Assembly (NCBI GenBank): GCA_049511115.1 | Contig: JBEKYH010000044.1 | Location: 1-17,218 of the forward strand | DNA: 17,218 nucleotides | Reading direction: 5' to 3' | Source of the DNA: JBEKYH01 sp049511115 | GTDB taxonomy: Bacteria; Planctomycetota; Phycisphaerae; Tepidisphaerales; Tepidisphaeraceae | Part shown: piece after piece, positions 1 to 7,126 of the stretch | Position numbering within the stretch: the first letter of the stretch is position 1 | How the letters are laid out: each line of letters opens with the position of its first letter | Notes under the pieces: model-generated | Databases searched by the model: none | The model's input: the letters and a program-made list of their open reading frames with translations, nothing else | What the model was told of the DNA's origin: nothing | Translations under genes and position numbers: made by a program

Positions 1-798
1 GGAAACGTCGGCCAGGACCTCGTTCATGCCGCCATGCTCGGTGTTGAGCATGCGCTGGAATTGCGCGTCGGTGAGGTTGTGCGTGGTCGCCTCGGCCCAA
101 TCGCAAAGTTTGACCAGCACCTCCAGCGCGCCGGGGCTTGCGCTATAGACATGTGCATCCCGCAGGCCGGCCATGATTTTGTGCATGGTGTACCACGGCA
201 CGCCGACGATTCTTCGCCCCGCGGCGATGTTGTCGAACTGGGTTGCGCCGTCGGGAAACGCGCAGACCAGCCCGGTCTTTCCCGCCACCTGGCATTCCTG
301 CAGTTCAGCGACGATGTAATCGCAGCGCTGCTTGAATTGTTCATTGCCGGTCGAGGCATACATCATCGAACATGCCGTGAGGTAATGCCCCAGCGTGTGG
401 CCGTGGCAGCGGATATTGGCCCAGGTCGCAACCGATTCCCATCCGGCGTAGATCGGCGCCTTGGGGTCGAGCCCGGCATTCACGCGGAAGTTGTGGAGCA
501 TGCGATCGGGTTCGAGGCTGAGCAGGTATTTCGCATCGCGCTGCTGGGCCGCGAGGAAGGGGCCGTCCAACAGACGCACATCGCTGAGCGGGAAAGGCTG
601 GACACTCGGCGCCACCGGTCCGGGTGTAAAGACCCCGGATGCGCCGCCCGCCGCGCTCGGCTCCGTCGTCGCCGCGCCCGCGCGGCTCAATGCTCCGCCG
701 AGCGTCACCGCGACGGCTCCCACCGCCATGCTCAAGAGCAATTCGCGGCGGGTCAATGCGGGATCTTTTGCTGAAGGTAAACCAGTTCCCTCGGGCAT
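1..798 (-). CDS. GH127 (DUF1680) beta-L-arabinofuranosidase, TAT-exported, C-terminus cut by window edge
   Basis: The frame stays open from the ATG at 798 to the window edge, giving 266 residues of a protein whose family is usually above 600. Residues 16-18 (TRR followed by ELLL) and the hydrophobic stretch to about residue 42 form a twin-arginine signal, so export of a folded enzyme is expected. GH127/DUF1680 hallmarks visible are the start of the mature domain (LSDVRLLDGPF), GHTLGHYLTA at about 129-138, and EHGGMNEVLAD near residue 253. Known members are retaining enzymes releasing terminal beta-L-arabinofuranose through a catalytic cysteine; that residue would lie beyond the window, so activity cannot be judged. 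The start has a GGAG box 6 nt upstream. The gene follows the membrane protein at 837-4295 by 38 nt on the same strand, so they are probably co-transcribed. The family is confident; exact substrate is inferred. Confidence 0.88.
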   Translation of the reverse strand, partial: MPEGTGLPSAKDPALTRRELLLSMAVGAVAVTLGGALSRAGAATTEPSAAGGASGVFTPGPVAPSVQPFPLSDVRLLDGPFLAAQQRDAKYLLSLEPDRMLHNFRVNAGLDPKAPIYAGWESVATWANIRCHGHTLGHYLTACSMMYASTGNEQFKQRCDYIVAELQECQVAGKTGLVCAFPDGATQFDNIAAGRRIVGVPWYTMHKIMAGLRDAHVYSASPGALEVLVKLCDWAEATTHNLTDAQFQRMLNTEHGGMNEVLADVS

Positions 799-804
799 TA
801 TCGG

Positions 805-808
805 CTCC
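805..808 (-). promoter_or_regulatory. Ribosome binding site of the GH127 gene
   Basis: On the minus strand GGAG lies 6 nt before the ATG at 798. It sits inside the 38-nt gap after the upstream stop codon and supports both the chosen start and expression from a shared transcript. Confidence 0.6.
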
Positions 809-836
809 GTTGTCGTCGCCACCTTGTTCAATCGCG

Positions 837-3800
837 TCAGTTCATCGTTGTCACGATGTCCGGAAGCTCCAGGGGCTTGTCCTTCAACTCCGGCGTAATC
901 GGCGGCATTGTAAACTGCACGCCGTGCGCCTGTGCCGCGCGTCCGCCGCCCGACGGGATGGCGAATACGCTAATCATATAGTCCCCCGGCGGAACGTCGT
1001 CGAGACGGAATGTGCCATCATCGGCGAACCCCAGAAAAAAAGGCTGATTGGGCATAGCCGGTTGCGCCTGCTTCTGCATGAACTCCTTTCCGGCCGGCGT
1101 CAGCGCGAAGGCGCCCATCCAAATCTGTTGCGCCTGCATGCCGGCGGCTTTGATCTCCGCCGGCATTTGCGGCGGAGTCGGCGGCGCGGGTGTCGCCTGG
1201 CCCTGGGGGTTAAAGTCCTTCCAATCAGCTCCGGAAGGCAGAATCACGCGCCCGCTCACCGCGCGCCCCTCGCCGCCGAAATCGCCGTTGACCGTCTGGG
1301 CCGAAACAACCGCGACCATGCGCCCGCGTGAACTCGATTGATAAAACGTGTTTCCTCCTCGTTTCACGAGGATCATCCGGCTGAGAAGCACATTTCCCGG
1401 CGCGAGGCGCTCGATCGCAAAATGCCCGGTGCCGTCCGTGTCGGCAGCGCCGCCGTCCATGATCCGCGGCGCGTCTGCAATAATAACGCCCGGCGTGATT
1501 GACTGTGCCGATATATGTTCGTCGGCCGCCGGCTTGGAGCCGACCTTGGCAACCCCCTCGATGCGCCCCCAGGGAGCCAGGTGCAACTGAGTTGAAGCGG
1601 CCAGCGCATCCTGATCTGCCTGCACGAATCCGGCGTCGCTTGCGGCGACAACCGCAAATTTCCCCGTCTGCGGCGGAAAATCAAATTGCCCATCGGCTCC
1701 CGTCTGTAACTTCTCGCCATTGCTGTAACTGATATTTCCGTTGTCGATGCTCAACTGATCGCCCGAAATGACCAGCGCGACTGTCACCCCCGCCGCCGGG
1801 TTCCCGGCCGGGTCCAGGACCGTTCCCTTCAGATCCACTCCCGGCTGCAACTCAAAGTTCTGTACTCCGGATTCGCGCAGGACCGGCGAGACCATTGGCA
1901 GATATCCCTTGGCTTCGACGCGCACGATCCATCCGCCGCTGCCACGAATCTGGCGCACGTCATCAAGGGCTACTTGATATTGGCCGTTGGCGAAAACCGG
2001 CTGCCCCCGCTGCGGATTTTGATTCTGATTCTGATATTGGGGCGGCTGTCCCGTCGCCCAAATCATCCCTATCCGGAGAGTGAAACCGGAGATCGGCTGG
2101 TGCGTCACCGCGTCGGTCACCGCGCCGCGGATCGTCGGCTGGGGCGCAAGGGTAATGTCCTGACGCGACTCACTGGACGAAACCATCGAGATTCGCGTGA
2201 GGAATCCCGATTTGGACGCGATGAGATTGACCTGCCCAAGCGGCGCGTCGGGAATTTCATACGCGCCTTGCGCGTCTGTTTGCGTCGATAGATAGCCCGT
2301 CGCCTGCGTGAAAACCCGTACTTCGACGCTGCTCATCGGGGCGCCGGACGAGTCGGTCACGTGGCCGGTTATCGTGCGTCCCTGCCCGCCGACGGTGACG
2401 GCGGCCGTCTTCCCGGGCGTGACCGTCGTCAGCGCCATTTGCAGGGTATCGCTCCGGATAATTCCGTCGCCGTTATCGCGCTGGCGCGTGTGCATGACGA
2501 CGTAGTCGCCGGCCGGCAAGCGTTCAAATGCGAAAGCCCCGTTGTCATCCGTGGTCGCCTGCAAGAAGACGTTTATCGGCCCGGGCCCATTCATGTGCAA
2601 TTGCATTTGCTGGGCCGAAGACTCCTTGCCTTTGAATTTGCCTTCAACCCGCCCCCAGGCGGAAAGCCGCAGGTCCGGCGATTGTGCCAGGGCATCCTGA
2701 TCCGCGATGGCATACCCCTGATCCGCCGTCACCACCAGCGTGTATTTTCCGCTCCGCGGGGCCAGATCGAATCGCCCCTCGCCGTCGGTTGTGACGGTGG
2801 CTCCTCCGCTGTTCATGCTCCCGTTGTCGATCTGAACCGCCTGCCCCGCGTTCGAAATCGCCACGGCCGCATTGCTCACCGGTCGGCCGGCGGCGTCTAC
2901 CACTCGTCCGATTACATCTTTTCCCGGCTGCAGCGCGAAATCCTGCGTGCGCGAATCATTCAGCGGAGGCGATACCGCCGGCAAATAGCCGCGGGCTTCG
3001 ATCCGCACGTACCAGGCGTCGATATTTCCGGCGAAGCCCATGAGGGGCAGCGAATAGGTTCCGCCGGTAAAGGCGCGCCCGCCCATCGGAAAACTGAGTG
3101 TGGTGCTGTTCGCGAATTTGGCCCCGGTGATGACCGTAAACTGCTGGATCGGCTGGTGCGTGGCGGCGTCCGTGACAGTGCCGCTTAGGGTTATCTGCTT
3201 GGCCAATGTGAGACTAATCGCCGCTTCACCCGCTTGAACCTGGGCGCCCTGGCCGAGATACCCCTGCTTGATCGCCTGGATCGTAAACAGATCCGCCGGC
3301 GCGTCGTGCAACGTGAAATTCCCGTCCATATCCGTGGTGGCGCTGAGATTGAACGGCCGAAACTGGTTGTGCCATTGGCTCAGTTGAACCTGGGCACCGT
3401 CAATTCCGTTCCCTGTGCGATCAACCACACGGCCGGTGACGTCGCGAGCCTTCTCCAGCTTGATCGTGAGCGCCGGTCCACCAGCAACCACGGCTACGCT
3501 TTGAAATGCCGGCGCCAATCCAGCCTTGGTCACCACCAGCGGCAGCGTTTGGCCGGGCGCGACGCGATGGATCACGAATTTGCCGTCGGAGTCGGTTGTC
3601 GCGTCGGGCGCGGCATTGCCGTTGCGCGCGGCAAACCGCTGACGGATGACGACATCCGCCCCCGGCACGGGTTGTCCGGCGCTGTCGGTCACTGTCCCCG
3701 TCAGATCGATCCCCCGCGAAATCACCATTACGGCGCTCTGATCAAGCAGCTTGCTCCGCGCCGGCGTCGTGATCGGCGTCGTTGCGTAGCCGCGACTGCT

Positions 3801-4295
3801 CACCTGCAGGAACAGATTATCCAGGCCGTCCTTGGGAATGTTCGGCGCGGACCAATGCCCCTGGATGTCGGTGTGCACGGCGGCGGAATTGCCGTAGCGC
3901 ACGTTTGCGCCCGCGGGTAGGTTGCCGCGAAGATTAGGCGGCGGGGTGGACGATGAGTAATTCAGTTGGACCGTGGCGTTGCCGACCGGGTTGCCGTCCT
4001 CGTTGTTGACGAGGCCGCCGATGGTGAACAGATTGCCATTTGCGGTGTTCGCCGCTACGGCGGGAGCAAGCGCCACGGCGTTGTTTGGCTGGCCCGGTCG
4101 CGCTATCACGGCCGGCGGCTGGCTCGGTTCGATCGGAATGGTGACCGTCTGCTCCGGCTGATTCAGGAAGCCCCGAATCATCCAGACCGCCACGCCCATC
4201 ACCACGCACAAAAACACCACCGCGCCGCTGGCCAGCGCCAATATCACCCGCCGTCCTGACCGTTCCGGCGCCCCCGGAGGAATGGAATCGCTCAT
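837..4295 (-). CDS. Membrane-anchored protein of repeated carboxypeptidase-regulatory-like (beta-sandwich) domains
   Basis: This 1152-residue protein has a short basic N-terminus, one membrane segment at about residues 17-40, and a long exported part. It contains many copies of the pattern 'G.V.D..G.P..GA.V' followed by 'T...DG.F....P.G.Y.....', typical of CarboxypepD_reg-like/SpaA-like beta-sandwich domains. Examples begin near residues 80, 190, 285, 370, 460, 641, 725 and 810. Residues 285-640 and 641-1011 form a tandem duplication (see repeats). Residues 1020-1060 are rich in Pro, Gln and Ala, and a last module lies near 1095-1130. No enzyme motif is seen. Such domains commonly serve as structural or carbohydrate-contacting stalks, so a surface or envelope role linked to the downstream arabinofuranosidase is inferred. 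ATG 4295 is preferred over a TTG five codons upstream because a GGAGG box lies 5 nt before the ATG. The stop is at 837-839. Confidence 0.85.
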   Translation of the reverse strand: MSDSIPPGAPERSGRRVILALASGAVVFLCVVMGVAVWMIRGFLNQPEQTVTIPIEPSQPPAVIARPGQPNNAVALAPAVAANTANGNLFTIGGLVNNEDGNPVGNATVQLNYSSSTPPPNLRGNLPAGANVRYGNSAAVHTDIQGHWSAPNIPKDGLDNLFLQVSSRGYATTPITTPARSKLLDQSAVMVISRGIDLTGTVTDSAGQPVPGADVVIRQRFAARNGNAAPDATTDSDGKFVIHRVAPGQTLPLVVTKAGLAPAFQSVAVVAGGPALTIKLEKARDVTGRVVDRTGNGIDGAQVQLSQWHNQFRPFNLSATTDMDGNFTLHDAPADLFTIQAIKQGYLGQGAQVQAGEAAISLTLAKQITLSGTVTDAATHQPIQQFTVITGAKFANSTTLSFPMGGRAFTGGTYSLPLMGFAGNIDAWYVRIEARGYLPAVSPPLNDSRTQDFALQPGKDVIGRVVDAAGRPVSNAAVAISNAGQAVQIDNGSMNSGGATVTTDGEGRFDLAPRSGKYTLVVTADQGYAIADQDALAQSPDLRLSAWGRVEGKFKGKESSAQQMQLHMNGPGPINVFLQATTDDNGAFAFERLPAGDYVVMHTRQRDNGDGIIRSDTLQMALTTVTPGKTAAVTVGGQGRTITGHVTDSSGAPMSSVEVRVFTQATGYLSTQTDAQGAYEIPDAPLGQVNLIASKSGFLTRISMVSSSESRQDITLAPQPTIRGAVTDAVTHQPISGFTLRIGMIWATGQPPQYQNQNQNPQRGQPVFANGQYQVALDDVRQIRGSGGWIVRVEAKGYLPMVSPVLRESGVQNFELQPGVDLKGTVLDPAGNPAAGVTVALVISGDQLSIDNGNISYSNGEKLQTGADGQFDFPPQTGKFAVVAASDAGFVQADQDALAASTQLHLAPWGRIEGVAKVGSKPAADEHISAQSITPGVIIADAPRIMDGGAADTDGTGHFAIERLAPGNVLLSRMILVKRGGNTFYQSSSRGRMVAVVSAQTVNGDFGGEGRAVSGRVILPSGADWKDFNPQGQATPAPPTPPQMPAEIKAAGMQAQQIWMGAFALTPAGKEFMQKQAQPAMPNQPFFLGFADDGTFRLDDVPPGDYMISVFAIPSGGGRAAQAHGVQFTMPPITPELKDKPLELPDIVTTMN
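1263..2375 (-). repeat. Internal tandem duplication, unit 2 (residues about 641-1011 of the beta-sandwich protein)
   Basis: Unit 2 repeats the landmarks of unit 1: ITGHVTDSSG, THQPISGF, EAKGYLPMVSP, LQPGVDLKGTVLD, IDNG, QDALAASTQLHLAPWGRIEG, ending at GGEGRAVSG. The THQPI landmark lies 352 residues after its counterpart (380 versus 732). Unit 2 also carries an insertion with a short Asn-Gln run (about residues 750-756) that unit 1 lacks. Confidence 0.8.
2376..3443 (-). repeat. Internal tandem duplication, unit 1 (residues about 285-640 of the beta-sandwich protein)
   Basis: Unit 1 runs from VTGRVVDRTG through THQPIQQF, the ARGYLPAVSP/LQPGKDVIGRVVD block, IDNG, QDALAQSPDLRLSAWGRVEG, to the next GGQGRTITG. 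Every landmark recurs in the same order in unit 2. The similarity is clear at protein level but diverged, so the duplication is old. Confidence 0.8.
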
Positions 4296-4300
4296 AGGTG

Positions 4301-4305
4301 CCTCC
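4301..4305 (-). promoter_or_regulatory. Ribosome binding site that fixes the start of the beta-sandwich protein
   Basis: The minus strand reads GGAGG, then 5 nt, then ATG at 4295. This strong match argues against the TTG at 4310, which lies just upstream of the box. Confidence 0.75.
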
Positions 4306-4331
4306 GCCAAAATCGCTGAATTGTCGGGCCT

Positions 4332-4340
4332 ATGATAACA
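4332..4340 (-). promoter_or_regulatory. Candidate extended -10 promoter for the beta-sandwich/GH127 operon
   Basis: The minus strand reads TGT followed by TATCAT, an extended -10 pattern with 5 of 6 matches in the hexamer. ATGACT, 16 nt upstream, is a 4-of-6 match to a -35. Transcription would begin near 4325, leaving a leader of about 30 nt holding the GGAGG box. Assigned by eye only. Confidence 0.4.
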
Positions 4341-4389
4341 ACAAATTCCCGCAAGTCATTCAAGGCCGTTACGACAATCGCCGATTTCA

Positions 4390-4418
4390 TTGCCACACTC
4401 CGGCCGCAGCATTACATT
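4390..4418 (+). promoter_or_regulatory. Candidate sigma70-type promoter for the GH35 gene
   Basis: TTGCCA (4390-4395, 5 of 6 matches to TTGACA) is separated by exactly 17 nt from TACATT (4413-4418, 4 of 6 matches to TATAAT). The predicted transcription start, about 7 nt downstream, coincides with the ATG at 4425, implying a leaderless mRNA. No Shine-Dalgarno-like sequence precedes that ATG, which agrees. Confidence 0.35.
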
Positions 4419-4424
4419 GCTCTC

Positions 4425-6872
4425 ATGCTCCTCAAACCAACCCTCCTGGCTTCCCTTGTCATCGTGACCGCGGTCGTGGCCTCGGCGGCGGATATTGATC
4501 TGACGGCCCCGATCCCGCCGCCAATGGCCGGCCATTTGAAAATGGGCGGAACCAATCCCCAGGGCGTGGAAATCAATGTGGATAATCGCTCCATCACGGT
4601 CGGCGGAAAGCCGTGGCTGCCGGTCATGGGGGAGATGCATTATTCGCGCTATCCGCACGAGGAATGGGAGCAGGAGCTTCTGAAAATGAAGGCGGGGGGA
4701 ATCAACATCGTCTCCGCCTATATCTTCTGGATTCATCACGAAGAAGTCGAAAACCAGTGGGACTGGACTGGCGACAAAGACCTCCGCGCCTTTGTCCAGC
4801 TTTGCGCCAAGCATGGCCTTTACGTCTACCTGCGCCTTGGGCCATGGGATCACGGCGAGGCTCGCAACGGTGGCCTTCCCGATTGGCTGATGGCGAAAAT
4901 TCCCGCGCGTCAGCTTCGCACCACTGCGCCGGCGTTCATGGACGAAGTGCGCACGCTTTACACGCAGGAGTTTACCCAAGTGAAGGGTCTGCTCTACAAA
5001 GACGGCGGCCCGATCGTCGGCGTGCAAGTCGAAAACGAGGAGCGCAATGCCGCTCCTTATTTGCTGGCCCTGAAAAATCTGGCGAAGGAAGTCGGCTTTG
5101 ACGTGCCGCTTTATTCCATGACAGGCTGGGGACCGGCGCGCGTGCCGCAGGATGAGCTCCTCCCGATGTTCGGCGGCTACACCGACGGATTCTGGATCGA
5201 CGGCCACCAGATCGCGCCCGCATCGCGCATTCAATTCTTCTTCACGCACAACCCCAGCGACGAAGGCACGCGCATGAGCTCACGGCCCGGCCCCGCGCCG
5301 GCGTCAATGGCGTATCTGGCGCGCTATCCCTTCCTCACCTGCGAAATCGGCGGCGGCATGGCCATCGCCTACGCGCGCCGGCCCATCATCGCGTGGCAGG
5401 ATGTCGCGTCGGAGGCGCTCTGCAAACTGGCCGATGGCTCCAACCTGATGGGCTATTACATGTACCAGGGCGGGGGCAATCCGCCGGGGAAATTGTCCAC
5501 CCTGCAGGAAACGCAGGCCACCAATTACCCCAATGACCTGCCGGTCGTGGATTACGATTTCCAGGCGCCGCTAGGCCAGTTCGGCCAGGAGCGTCAGGTC
5601 TATCATGCCCTGCGCGTCATGCACATGTTCCTGGCGGATTTCGGGGCGGATTTGGCGACGATGCCATCGACGCTGCCAGATCCGAAGCAAATGCCAAAGG
5701 ATTTGAACGATACCGAGACGCTTCGCTGGGCGGTCCGATCCGACGGTCATCGCGGCTATATCTTTATCAACAACTACCAGCGCGGCACGCCGATGGCGGC
5801 CAAACCCGCGCAATTCAACCTCAAGTTGCCCGATGGCGTGCAGACGGTCCCCGCCGCGCCGGTGACGATCCCGGCGGATTCGTTCATGTTCTGGCCGTTT
5901 AATTTTGATCTGAACGGCGTGAATCTCCGCTACGCGACGGCGCAGCCGATTTGCCGGGTGGAACTGGCGGGGTCGCCGGTTTACTTTTTCATGGCAAATC
6001 CGGGCGTCGAACCGACCTTTGCCATTTCAACCACGACGCTGGGAATAATGAACGCCTCTCCCGATGTTAAGCGCACGGTTCAGGGGGACATAACCGTTCT
6101 ATCAGGCTTCAAACCTGGTCTAGATTGTGTGTTCGATGTTCACACGCCCGATCGCAGCAAATTTGCTAATATCGTTCTCGTAACGCAGGAACAGGCGCAG
6201 CAGCTATGGAAGGCGAATATCTGGGGAGCGCCGCGCGTCCTCTGGTCACCTGCAAACCTCGTATTCGACGATTCGCGGCTGACCCTGCTCACGTCAAACC
6301 CTCAGGATATGACCGTGGGCGCGTTTCCACCTCAGGCGAATAGGCTAACATGCGACCGCGCGATCACGGACGGAAGCAACGGAGTGTTCATTGACTATAC
6401 TCTCGCAGTCCCCACTAAAACCGTGGCCGTCGATTTCAAGCAAATCCAACCCGCCGGCCCGGCGCGCGAACTTCACAGCGGCTCGAAAAACAAACCCGAA
6501 GAACCCTCCGACGCCGACTTTGCCGCCGCGGCGGTCTGGCAAATCACGATTCCGCCCGATGCGCTCGACGGCGCATCGGAGGTGCGCCTCAAGATCGACT
6601 ACGCCGGCGACGCCGCTCGTGCATATATCGGCGACCGCCTCATCGACGACGACTTTTACTATGGCAAGCCCTGGGAAATCGGCCTCAAGCGCTTCGCCCC
6701 CGACGTGCTGAGCAAGGGGATCACCCTGAAGATTCTGCCGCTGCGGGCGGACAGCACGGTCAACATCGCCCAGGAAGTCTGGCCCAAGCCCGGTCCCGAC
6801 GGATCATCCCTGGAATTGCGCGGCATCACCGCCGAAGTGGAATATTCGGCAACTCTGGAAGGTGCGAAATAA
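4425..6872 (+). CDS. Secreted GH35 beta-galactosidase
   Basis: The 815-residue protein starts with a Sec signal (MLLKPTLLASLVIVTAVVASAAD, about residues 1-22). A GH35 (clan GH-A) TIM barrel follows. MHYSRYPHEEWEQELLKMKA and the LRLGPWDHGEARNGGLPDWL block are family hallmarks. GGPIVGVQVENE places the acid/base at E205, after the Asn typical of clan A. LTCEIGGG places the probable nucleophile at E307. The C-terminal half (about 480-815) looks like beta-sandwich domains and contains DDFYYGKPWEIGLKRF. The family hydrolyses terminal beta-galactosides, and here galactan or arabinogalactan side chains are inferred. The frame is open upstream to an ATG at 4332, but that start overlaps the divergent promoter and would bury the signal peptide after 31 residues, so ATG 4425 is preferred. 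The gene is divergent to the GH127 operon. The stop is TAA at 6870. Confidence 0.9.
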   Translation: MLLKPTLLASLVIVTAVVASAADIDLTAPIPPPMAGHLKMGGTNPQGVEINVDNRSITVGGKPWLPVMGEMHYSRYPHEEWEQELLKMKAGGINIVSAYIFWIHHEEVENQWDWTGDKDLRAFVQLCAKHGLYVYLRLGPWDHGEARNGGLPDWLMAKIPARQLRTTAPAFMDEVRTLYTQEFTQVKGLLYKDGGPIVGVQVENEERNAAPYLLALKNLAKEVGFDVPLYSMTGWGPARVPQDELLPMFGGYTDGFWIDGHQIAPASRIQFFFTHNPSDEGTRMSSRPGPAPASMAYLARYPFLTCEIGGGMAIAYARRPIIAWQDVASEALCKLADGSNLMGYYMYQGGGNPPGKLSTLQETQATNYPNDLPVVDYDFQAPLGQFGQERQVYHALRVMHMFLADFGADLATMPSTLPDPKQMPKDLNDTETLRWAVRSDGHRGYIFINNYQRGTPMAAKPAQFNLKLPDGVQTVPAAPVTIPADSFMFWPFNFDLNGVNLRYATAQPICRVELAGSPVYFFMANPGVEPTFAISTTTLGIMNASPDVKRTVQGDITVLSGFKPGLDCVFDVHTPDRSKFANIVLVTQEQAQQLWKANIWGAPRVLWSPANLVFDDSRLTLLTSNPQDMTVGAFPPQANRLTCDRAITDGSNGVFIDYTLAVPTKTVAVDFKQIQPAGPARELHSGSKNKPEEPSDADFAAAAVWQITIPPDALDGASEVRLKIDYAGDAARAYIGDRLIDDDFYYGKPWEIGLKRFAPDVLSKGITLKILPLRADSTVNIAQEVWPKPGPDGSSLELRGITAEVEYSATLEGAK

Positions 6873-6890
6873 AGAAGAGAATCACCGCCC

Positions 6891-6906
6891 GGTCGCAGTA
6901 GCGACC
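6891..6906 (+). terminator. G+C-rich hairpin after the GH35 gene
   Basis: GGTCGC (6891-6896) and GCGACC (6901-6906) pair perfectly around a 4-nt AGTA loop, 18 nt after the GH35 stop. No T-run follows directly, so it would be a weak intrinsic terminator alone. The larger palindrome just downstream may complete it. Confidence 0.35.
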
Positions 6907-6909
6907 TAG

Positions 6910-6978
6910 AGGCGCAGAGGACGCAGAGGAAAACCAAAAAAATCATTTGGTTTTATCTTCTTCGCGTCCCTCGCGCCT
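6910..6978. repeat. Long imperfect palindrome, dispersed-repeat type
   Basis: The arms 6910-6938 and 6946-6978 fold on each other. The outer pairs are AGGCGC with GCGCCT and GGACGC with GCGTCC. The inner perfect 9-bp stem is AAAACCAAA (6930-6938) with TTTGGTTTT (6946-6954) around a 7-nt loop. The left arm carries the motif CGCAGAGGACGCAGAGG. From general familiarity, this motif recurs as intergenic palindromes in many environmental bacterial genomes and yields spurious peptides of the LCVLCASR type. The T-rich right arm could also end transcription. The remaining spacer (6979-7076) shows nothing I can name. Confidence 0.6.
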
Positions 6979-7076
6979 TCGCGTTTAATTCTGTATTGGA
7001 ATGCCTGCCCCGCCGAGCCCGCGCTGAATCTCAAGGTCGCTGAACGCCAAAACCATTCCACCACGGTCGAATTATG

Positions 7077-7085
7077 TGATATCAT
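7077..7085 (+). promoter_or_regulatory. Candidate extended -10 promoter for the FHA-ATPase gene
   Basis: TGA followed by TATCAT matches an extended -10, with 5 of 6 matches in the hexamer. No good -35 is visible. The start would fall near 7092, about 35 nt before the GTG at 7127 and within the hairpin described next. Confidence 0.3.
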
Positions 7086-7088
7086 TGC

Positions 7089-7111
7089 CCATGGCGTATT
7101 TTTAGCCATGG
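7089..7111 (+). promoter_or_regulatory. Perfect 7-bp inverted repeat in the leader of the FHA-ATPase gene
   Basis: CCATGGC (7089-7095) and GCCATGG (7105-7111) form a perfect stem around a 9-nt A+T-rich loop. The 3' arm ends at the GG of GGAAG (7110-7114), the only Shine-Dalgarno-like stretch, 12 nt before the GTG. It could be an operator or an RNA hairpin limiting ribosome access; function is not shown. Confidence 0.4.
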
Positions 7112-7126
7112 AAGTGAAGACGAATT

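Noticed and set aside
34..774. Plus-strand open frame of 246 codons
   Set aside because: It is antisense to the GH127 gene, whose translation carries unmistakable family motifs; the plus-strand product is Arg/His/Gly-rich with no recognisable domain, as expected for a G+C-rich shadow.
2361..3920. Two long plus-strand frames (2361-3188 and 3234-3920)
   Set aside because: Both are antisense to the beta-sandwich protein and encode Arg-rich low-information sequence; the minus-strand frame shows repeated domain patterns.
4332..4424. N-terminal extension of the GH35 gene from ATG 4332
   Set aside because: It would place 31 residues before a typical signal peptide, overlaps the divergent promoter candidate and has no ribosome site.
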